Of a stretch of DNA of 37,732 nt, positions 7,839-14,005 are shown piece after piece. The translations under genes and the position numbers were made by a program. The notes beneath the pieces are model-generated. The model did not search any database. It was given only the letters and a program-made list of their open reading frames with translations, and was not told where the DNA came from. Position 1 is the first letter of the stretch; every line of letters starts with the position of its first letter. Source of the DNA: Chloroflexales bacterium (GTDB lineage: Bacteria; Chloroflexota; Chloroflexia; Chloroflexales; Chloroflexaceae); the NCBI GenBank assembly GCA_022360155.1, contig JAKSDJ010000589.1:1-37732 (forward strand), in the 5' to 3' direction.

Positions 7839-8502
7839 TTATCTGCGTTGCGGTCGTTGGTTGCTCACAAAATACGGATCTTCTATGTCGATGAACACAT
7901 CCCCGGTCACGGCGGACCCTTGGAACCAGAGGTGGAGTTGACGGTCAGCCTGCGAGTTGTAGCGGCTGTCCGGATCGGTGTTCACGTACTGCTGGAAATA
8001 TGATAGATGCGGAAGAATGCCCTCATACTCAAGAAGTCGTGACCCGGCGCGTCTCGTTCGGTTCAGGTTGATTCGGTCGTCGTCAGGGACGCCAACGCTC
8101 AGCAACAGCGAGATCGGGTCGCTCACATCCGATCTGAATATTGGCGCGCATCGCTCCTTGGCGTGAACTTCACCAGGCCCATACAAAATAGGATGTGTCA
8201 CTTCCATAGAAAATCTTCCCATAGCGGAAAAGCGAAGGTTTATCGAAGGGAAGATTGTCGCCATCCTGGAGCGGCGCACTGCCGATGCTTACCGGCTTCC
8301 ACTTGATCTTGACGTCGCGGCTTTCCCCGCTTACCCGCGCGTCACAGGTTTGCTCCGTTCCAGCTGCGCTGCAATTCCACAGCGATATCCTAGCCTGATC
8401 GCCTAACCCATCTGCGGCTGCGGCGGGCGGAGTTGGGATGAAGATTACCAATGTTGTTAGGATGATCGTGCTGATCCAGCGAATGGTTGCAACAATCGAC
8501 AT
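7839..8502 (-). pseudogene. Exported protein gene split by a frameshift
   Basis: ATG at 8502 has an excellent ribosome site (AAGGAGG) and opens a signal peptide (MSIVATIRWISTIILTTLVI, then PTPPAAAADG). This frame stops at 8170. From about 8230 leftwards a second minus-strand frame continues to a TAA at 7839 with strongly coding-like codon use (codons end mostly in G or C: for example the stretch SDPISLLLSVGVPDDDRINL). Joining the two frames near 8170-8230 would give one protein of about 220 residues. It could be a real frameshift, a sequencing error or, less likely, two genes. The mature part has Cys residues near NCSAAGTEQTC and a region LHLWFQGSAVTGDVFIDIED. No family is recognised. Confidence 0.5.
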
Positions 8503-8941
8503 AGCTTTCCTCCTTAGCATGGGTTGCGACTGCAACGACACAGTCTTTTCCAATGGCCTGGGAGTTCGCTCGTGTGCTGGTATATGGACCAGGCATTCGG
8601 TTTGATCTACTTGTTTCGGTACTCGCTCTGATCCTAGCGAAGATGTGCTATTCGCAACAAGGGGGGTTTGTATCAAGAATGTAACGTTCTATGTTCGGAT
8701 CGCACAAAAACAGTAGAGCGAGATGTAAACGCTTGTTACACTTCTCTTACAAAACCCTCTTTTTCTTGCCTCTTGCGTTCGTTACAATCTGAATAAGAAC
8801 AGACTAACGTGAAAATAGCCGATAATTCGATAGTCCGATAGCCGATAGATCGCCATTGGACGGCTCTTTTCATACTCGTGTGTGCGCATCGCACATGGGA
8901 TGGGATGACTAACGTGCTAACGTCATGGAGAGGAGCGAAGA
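8503..8941. other. Divergent intergenic region, no gene seen
   Basis: It separates the frameshifted exported-protein gene (leftward) from the response regulator (rightward). Near the right side it contains AGCCGAT-type heptamers (8817-8846). ORFs in this stretch have no ribosome sites or recognisable content. The section 8690-8800 is AT-rich and may hold promoters, but I cannot place boxes with confidence. Confidence 0.4.
8817..8846. repeat. Degenerate AGCCGAT heptamer array
   Basis: Four units of 7-8 bases ending in CGAT: AGCCGAT, AATTCGAT, AGTCCGAT, AGCCGAT. The same unit makes arrays at 26904-26938 and 27013-27060. Confidence 0.5.
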
Positions 8942-9692
8942 ATGACGCACGAACCCGCGATACAACCATTAATTATGCTGGTCGAAGACAATCCCTTGAT
9001 CGTCGAGTTCGTCGAGGCGCCATCATTTCGATGTGATCGTCGCCGAAGGCTGTGGCGAGGCCCTGACTGTGCTCCAGCAGCATACTCCGGAGCTTGTTGT
9101 GATGGATATTGTTCTGGACGATGGCCTGGGTTATGAACTCTGCGGAGCGATTCGAGCCGGCGGTGCGGAAGGCTCGTTGGCCCGCCTGGTCGATCTGCCG
9201 GTCCTCTTCCTTACGGCGCGCGCCGACGAGGATGATCGCCTCAAAGGGTTCCAGGTCGGCGCCGATGACTACATCACCAAGCCATTCAGCCCCGAGGAGT
9301 TGGTCTGCCGCATCCAGGCGGTGATCCGGCGCAGCCGCGGCGTCTGTCGCGCCCTAACCAGGATTGGACCGCTGCAGATCGATCCCAAGCAGCGGCAGGT
9401 GTTGATTAATGAGGCGCCGATTACGCTTGCCCCGAAGGAGTTCGATCTGTTGCATTTGCTGGCGAGTAGGCCAGGGCAGATCTTTTCGCGCGAGGATTTG
9501 TTGGAACGCATCTGGGGGTATTCGTTCTTTGGCAACACCCGCACGGTCGATGTGCATGTCAATCGCCTGCGCCAGAAACTGGCGAGCTACGATGAGCAGT
9601 GCGGCAAGATGATTGGCGCCGAGTGGGGGATTGGCTATAAGCTTGTGCCGTCGTGTGACATGACCCCGGCGCATTTGACTTCGGTCGTATAA
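8942..9692 (+). pseudogene. OmpR/PhoB-type response regulator, disrupted in the receiver domain
   Basis: ATG at 8942 (AGGAG upstream) begins a receiver domain, IMLVEDNPLIVEFVE, with the acidic pair. The frame is then lost between about 9012 and 9018, and the protein goes on in another frame as HHFDVIVAEGCGEALTVLQQ to the stop at 9692. Alignment to normal receivers suggests that about 11 bases are missing here. After the break everything else is present: the phospho-acceptor Asp in ELVVMDIVLDD, the Thr in LFLTARAD, the Lys in DDYITKPFS, and a winged-helix DNA-binding domain (about the last 100 residues; KEFDLLHLLASRPGQ, RTVDVHVNRLRQKL). A GTG at 9033 could start a product without beta1/alpha1 and without the acidic pocket. 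No sensor kinase gene is adjacent. Confidence 0.8.
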
Positions 9693-9864
9693 ATCTTTTT
9701 AACTATGTTACAAAAAACGAAACAGTGTATACTACATAACAACATTCCATTAAAGATACAAAGTCACAATTGTTCGATAGATAGCAAGGCTCTTTGCGCC
9801 AATGGGCCATCTGAAGTCGCTGATGGATATACACTCGCCCTTCAGTTATGGAGGAACAGCAGGC

Positions 9865-11097
9865 ATGAATGAAGCATTTTGGACAACGGTCAGCGCCTAT
9901 ACCGATGCGCGCTGGTGGTTTGGCTTCCCAGCGGCGCTCGCTCTTGTTGGAGCGTTGTTGTTGCTCGTCTGGGCTATGACCTGGCTACAGCAGCGGAACA
10001 CAGCGAGTGTAGCCCTGACCGTTATCGCTCTCAGCGGCGCCGTTGCACTCCTGGTTCCCGGCGCACTGATCGCCTGGCGACCAACCGATGTTCTTGGCGT
10101 CGATGCACAGAGCCTGGCCTCGGTGTCGACGGAAAGTTTCCCGGCGGCGGCCGAGGTGCTGGAGCAAACGATGCAGATGGGTTATATCGGGAGCGGCCTG
10201 CTCTTGGTTAGCAGCCTCGGCGTGGTCGGCTTGCTAGGCTCGCGGCGCAGCGACCCCTGTCCTGCCTGCGGGCGGGAACGGCATCAGAGCTGGGGCGGGG
10301 TTTGCCCTGAGTGTCAACTGCTGCCGCCGGTCTCCACCGAGTCGCCGTTGATGGGCTTGGGCGATTTGGGCGCCGGCGCTCTGGCTATCAACCAGTTTGG
10401 CGGCCCGGCGCAAACCGAGATTCTCGATATCGCGACCAGCGACACCGCCTGGCTCGAAATTGTCGATGGGCCGAGCGGGATCGGCGAGCGTTTCGCGATT
10501 GCCGCGCGTTTGACGATTGGCCGCGACCCCAGCCACTGCCGTCTCGTCCTCGACGACGATACCGCCTCCTCACGTCACGCCTACATCGAGCGCGACCATC
10601 AATCGTTCGTGGTCTATGACTGGGGCAGCCGCAACGGCACCTATGTGAATGATCAGCTTGTTGGGCATCGGGTGTTGCACCAAGGCGACCTCATTCGGAT
10701 CGGGCGGGTCGTGCTTCGCTTCAGTATGCCAACTGACGCTGCTGATAGTCTGAAGACCGAAATATCTATGCCGACGGTATCGGGCGCCTGGCTGGTTGCG
10801 CTGGAAGAAGGCGTCGACGGCAAGCGCTTCCCGATCAAGCGGCTCGATGTCCGGATCGGGCGGGGCAAACAAAATGATATCGTCCTCGATGCGCCAACTG
10901 TTTCACGCCACCATGCCAACGTGCGCTTCGACGGCTCGCAATACTACCTGGTGGATGCTGATGCATCCAATGGAACCTGGCTTGACGAAACACGCGTATT
11001 CGGCAGTACGGTGTTGCAGTCTGGGCAGATCATTCGCCTGGGTCAGCAGCAGATCCGCTTTGAATTGGAGGAGGGCCAAAATGTCGCGACGAGTTAA
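9865..11097 (+). CDS. Membrane protein with zinc ribbon and two FHA domains, 410 aa
   Basis: The ATG at 9865 is chosen because GGAGG lies nine bases upstream; an earlier in-frame ATG (9802) has no such signal. Residues about 19-40, 47-69 and 106-125 are membrane segments. They are followed by a zinc ribbon (C132, C135, C147, C150) and two FHA domains: FHA1 about 197-288 (IGR 218-220, SRH 236-238, NG 257-258) and FHA2 about 310-400 (IGR 331-333, SRHH 347-350, NG 369-370). FHA domains bind phosphothreonine peptides, so this protein likely recruits targets of Ser/Thr kinases to the membrane. Its 3' end overlaps the start of the next gene by 17 bases (ATG at 11081), which indicates coupled translation with the chimeric kinase gene and then the PP2C gene. 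Confidence 0.9.
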   Translation: MNEAFWTTVSAYTDARWWFGFPAALALVGALLLLVWAMTWLQQRNTASVALTVIALSGAVALLVPGALIAWRPTDVLGVDAQSLASVSTESFPAAAEVLEQTMQMGYIGSGLLLVSSLGVVGLLGSRRSDPCPACGRERHQSWGGVCPECQLLPPVSTESPLMGLGDLGAGALAINQFGGPAQTEILDIATSDTAWLEIVDGPSGIGERFAIAARLTIGRDPSHCRLVLDDDTASSRHAYIERDHQSFVVYDWGSRNGTYVNDQLVGHRVLHQGDLIRIGRVVLRFSMPTDAADSLKTEISMPTVSGAWLVALEEGVDGKRFPIKRLDVRIGRGKQNDIVLDAPTVSRHHANVRFDGSQYYLVDADASNGTWLDETRVFGSTVLQSGQIIRLGQQQIRFELEEGQNVATS

Positions 11098-11725
11098 TCT
11101 GCGCATCCTGCTTGTCGTTGTTCTGGCACTGTTGATCTGGAGTCCAGCTTACGGGCAAAGCGCCAACGTGTTGACCGCACAACTCCAGGTGATCAGCGTT
11201 GATCCAGCCGACCATCCGCGCATGGATGTCACCGTGATGGTGCGCGACAGTTATGGCCGCGGCGTCAAGGAACTCAGGGCCGACAATTTTGTGATCGAAG
11301 ACGAAGGGCGAACTGTTCCAAGCGAGTTGATCGACTTCAGCACCGCGCGGGCGCCTGACTTTGTCGGCCAACCCATCGCGGTCGGAACACTGCAATATAT
11401 GGCGCCCGAGCAGATCGACCCGCGTGGCGATTGTGATGGCCGGACCGATCTGTATGCGCTCGGGATTATGATCTACGAAATGCTGACTGGGCGGCGCCTC
11501 TTTCCGCGGCGCACGACCGATGACCTGAAGCAAGGGCAAAAGGTGACGCCGAGCGCAACCGAACTGGCTGTGTTGCCGAGCAAGGCGGCGGCTGATGTGA
11601 TTATGCGTTGTCTGCTTCCCAACCCGTCCGATCGTTATGCCGCCGCTGATGTATTGTTCAATGATCTGCGCAGTGCGCTGGGGCCGATGCTCACAAGTCC
11701 ACCCAGCGCGTCTGTCGCCGCCTAG
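11081..11725 (+). pseudogene. Chimeric ORF: exported vWA-type N-terminus joined to kinase C-lobe, 214 aa
   Basis: ATG at 11081 has GGAGGAGGG upstream. Residues 1-25 are a signal peptide (LLVVVLALLIWSPAYGQ). Residues about 32-83 look like the beta-rich lead-in found before vWA domains in exported proteins (VISVDPADHPRMDVTVMVRD, GVKELRADNFVIEDEG). At residues about 83-90 (ELIDFSTARA) the sequence becomes the activation segment of a Hanks-type kinase: VGTLQYMAPEQ (APE at 108-110), DLYALGIMIYEMLTGR (Asp123) and the rest of the C-lobe to NPSDRYAAADVL. The ATP-binding N-lobe, the catalytic HRD and the vWA MIDAS are all missing. A signal peptide in front of a kinase C-lobe makes no functional sense. 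The simplest reading is an in-frame deletion that fused two neighbouring genes. It could also be an assembly error. Confidence 0.8.
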
Positions 11726-11741
11726 TATAAGGTTTTGATCT

Positions 11742-13415
11742 ATGGCCGGCTTATCCATCACAGCTCCATCCGACGAAGGAGTGTTGTCGCATTGTGGCCA
11801 GGTGCGGCAACGCAATGAAGATTGCTATGGTTCGTTTCATACCGTGTTGAGCAACCCGCTCACGCAGCACGATGCGGCGTTACTTAGCCGCAAGGGCTGG
11901 CTGTACGTTGTTGCCGATGGGATGGGCGGTCATGAGAGTGGCGGTGTTGCCAGTGCGACCGCAGTCCAGCAGATCTGCGCCGCGTATTATGCCGATCCCG
12001 ATGATGATCCGGCGGTAGCGCTCCGCTATGCGCTCGATCAGGCTAATAGCGCGATTTACGCGGCGGCGCAGGCTTCGAGGCGCCCGACGGCGCGCCCGAT
12101 GGGGACAACGGTGGTGTGTGCGGTGATCCGCGAGCAGCAGTTGATCCTCGCGCATGTCGGCGATAGTCGGGCCTACCTGCTGCGCAATGGCGCCTTGATC
12201 CGGCTGACCAGCGATCACGATTGGGTCACCGGGCAGATGCGGATGCAGGGCTGGAGCCGTGAGGAGGCCGAGTATCGGGCGCGACAGTGCGGGGCGCGCG
12301 GGGCGCTGTTGCGCGCCGTGGGGATTCATCCGCAGGTGGAGGCTGACCTGACGACAATGAATTGGCAGCCTGGCGATGTTTTGTTGCTCTGCAGCGATGG
12401 TTTGCACGGGCTGGTGAAGGATGATCAGATTGCACGCATCCTGCGCAATCAACCCGCGCCGCGCGCCGCCCGAGAACTGATTGCCGCCGCAAATGCCGCC
12501 GGCGGCCACGACAATATCACCGCGCTGGTGGTTCATGGCGGTGCGCCGTGCGTGCCCAAAGCGGCGCTGCCCTGGTGGCGGCGCGGCGTTGTCTTGACCA
12601 TGGGTCTTGTTCTGGTCAGTTTGCTGTTGCTGCTTGGTGTACTTGCGCCAATCACAAATGGGCGGCGGTTGGTGAATGCCGACACTGCGATAAACGACGA
12701 CACCGGGCGGGGGCTTGCCGCCCGGCCAACGATGCATCCGACGGCAACGCTGCAGCCAACCTTCCAAGCAAGCAGCCCGCCGCGGGCACGGTCAGCGGCC
12801 CCGGCTGTGTTGGCCCCGTCGCCCACCCAGAAAGCGCAACTACGAGTCCAGGGCGGGGCCGGCGATCTGTTTCGGGGCGTCGCCTATCGGGGCGAGCCCG
12901 CCGGACAGACCAACGGTTCGTGTATTCAGGGCCGGGTTATTGCCGCTAATGGGAGCTTGTTCGATACTTTCTATGCGCAAGTGGATCGCAATGGTACGAC
13001 CGTACCGGCCAAACATTTTTATGACACCGGCAACTATCGGATCTGCGGGCTTGCTCCCGGTGAGTGGGGGGTGGCCATCTATGCCGTCAATACGGTTCCG
13101 ATCAGCGCCGCCGAACAGGGCAAGCACCAGGTGCGGGTGGTTCTGGAGGGCGCCCCTGGCGAAATCGTCTATGTGAACTTCCAGGCGACTGTGGGATTGC
13201 AGCAGCCCACTGTCACCCCGACGGCGACTGTGGCCGCAGCAGCGCCGTCGCCAGAGAGCGATGCTGCGGCGCTGCCCAGCGCGGTTGATACCAGCACGCT
13301 GGTGGCGCCAACTGCAGGTGTGGACGCGGAGGCAGACGCAACACCGCCAGAGAGCGATGCTGCGGCGCTGCCCAGCGCGGTTGATACCAGCACGCCGGTG
13401 GCGCCGACGCCCTAG
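11742..13415 (+). CDS. Membrane-anchored PP2C-type Ser/Thr phosphatase, 557 aa
   Basis: The first ~268 residues are a complete PPM/PP2C phosphatase domain: RNED 24-27, DGMGG 59-63, GTT 121-123, VGDSRAYL 139-146, CSDGLHGL 217-224 and GGHDNIT 254-260, which supply the metal-binding Asp residues. A membrane segment (about 282-303) follows, then a Pro/Ala/Thr-rich region, a domain with one beta-rich unit (about 360-475, GSCIQGRVIAANGSLFD), and a Thr/Pro/Ala tail with an internal duplication. The phosphatase would face the cytoplasm and remove phosphate from Ser/Thr proteins, opposing the nearby kinases. The start ATG has no strong ribosome site and lies 16 bases after the previous stop, so translation may depend on coupling. 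Confidence 0.9.
   Translation: MAGLSITAPSDEGVLSHCGQVRQRNEDCYGSFHTVLSNPLTQHDAALLSRKGWLYVVADGMGGHESGGVASATAVQQICAAYYADPDDDPAVALRYALDQANSAIYAAAQASRRPTARPMGTTVVCAVIREQQLILAHVGDSRAYLLRNGALIRLTSDHDWVTGQMRMQGWSREEAEYRARQCGARGALLRAVGIHPQVEADLTTMNWQPGDVLLLCSDGLHGLVKDDQIARILRNQPAPRAARELIAAANAAGGHDNITALVVHGGAPCVPKAALPWWRRGVVLTMGLVLVSLLLLLGVLAPITNGRRLVNADTAINDDTGRGLAARPTMHPTATLQPTFQASSPPRARSAAPAVLAPSPTQKAQLRVQGGAGDLFRGVAYRGEPAGQTNGSCIQGRVIAANGSLFDTFYAQVDRNGTTVPAKHFYDTGNYRICGLAPGEWGVAIYAVNTVPISAAEQGKHQVRVVLEGAPGEIVYVNFQATVGLQQPTVTPTATVAAAAPSPESDAAALPSAVDTSTLVAPTAGVDAEADATPPESDAAALPSAVDTSTPVAPTP
13251..13409 (+). repeat. Tandem duplication inside the PP2C tail
   Basis: A 63-bp unit starting CCAGAGAGCGATGCTGCGGC occurs at 13251-13313 and again at 13347-13409 (96-bp spacing), nearly identical. 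It encodes PESDAAALPSAVDTST twice in the C-terminal tail of the phosphatase. Near identity of the copies suggests a recent event. Confidence 0.85.
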
Positions 13416-13594
13416 ACAACGTTTCAGACAGGTTTGACAGGATGACCTGCACAGCCTGCGACAAGCATGGTTTTGGATGCGGAATGCAAGGATCACGTTG
13501 TCCTTCGCCTTGAACGTCGTCGAGGCTCAAACTGATAGCGTACGGCAAAATAACGGTTACATCTTTAAGCGCGCCCCTTAACCAAGCGCCTTGA

Positions 13595-13801
13595 CTAATC
13601 GTTGCTGACCGTGAGCGCTCGCTGGAGCGCATCGACGAAGGCTTGTCAGTCTTGTCGATTCAGGACAACCTCCACATCCCCGTCATCCAGTCGTGAAAGA
13701 CAGACCGCGATATGCGGTTGTACGACTCGAATGATGACAATCGCTTCCTCATGCGCTTCCGCATCAATAGCCCGAAGGGTTGCAATTGCTGTTGCACGCA
13801 A
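13595..13801 (-). pseudogene. Small ORF with in-frame TGA; 51 aa, or 68 codons with readthrough
   Basis: A TTG at 13801 has GGAGA six bases upstream and opens the frame RATAIATLRAIDAEAHEEA, then IVIIRVVQPHIAVCLSRL and DDGDVEVVLNRQD, ending at TGA (13648-13646). The same frame then continues with protein-like sequence QAFVDALQRALTVSND to TAG (13597-13595). The sequence after the stop looks like a normal amphipathic C-terminal helix, so the TGA may be a nonsense mutation in a 68-codon gene. No family is recognised. The frame is missed when only ATG/GTG starts or longer ORFs are considered. Confidence 0.45.
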
Positions 13802-13835
13802 TGGTTGTCTCCTGCTCCTTCTCTATGTGGTCGCA

Positions 13836-13955
13836 ATGAAATTTGACAATCAACAGGGGCGGCACGCCTTTAGGCGGTTTGAAGGCAGCACAGCCGCCTA
13901 AAGGCGGTACTACGAATACCTTTCCCCATTGCTGGTTTTGAACACCAAAATTCAT
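13836..13955. mobile_element. MITE-like element, copy 1 (120 bp)
   Basis: The left end ATGAAATTTGACAATCAA (13836-13853) is matched by an inverted right end TTGAACACCAAAATTCAT (13938-13955). Inside are hairpin arms CGCCTTTAGGCGG and CCGCCTAAAGGCG. A second copy with the same ends and arms is at 21299-21428. It has no coding capacity. Confidence 0.6.
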
Positions 13956-14005
13956 TAGGAACATTCGAGTAGCGCAGCGCCGTGAGACGGCTGCCATGTT
14001 GCAGG

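Noticed and set aside
7656-8003. 115-aa plus-strand ORF
   Set aside because: No ribosome site. Its 3' half is antisense to a minus-strand frame with much better codon use and a signal-peptide start upstream. A weak DDE-transposase look of FYVDEHIPGHGG was judged to be chance.
9698-9733. Promoter for the FHA operon (TATACT near 9728)
   Set aside because: A good -10-like TATACT exists, but no -35 box lies at a proper distance (TTACAA is only 14 bases away), so it was not listed as a feature.
10796-11080. Extension of the chimeric kinase ORF upstream to 10796
   Set aside because: This part overlaps the second FHA domain in another frame. The ATG at 11081 has a ribosome site and starts a signal peptide.
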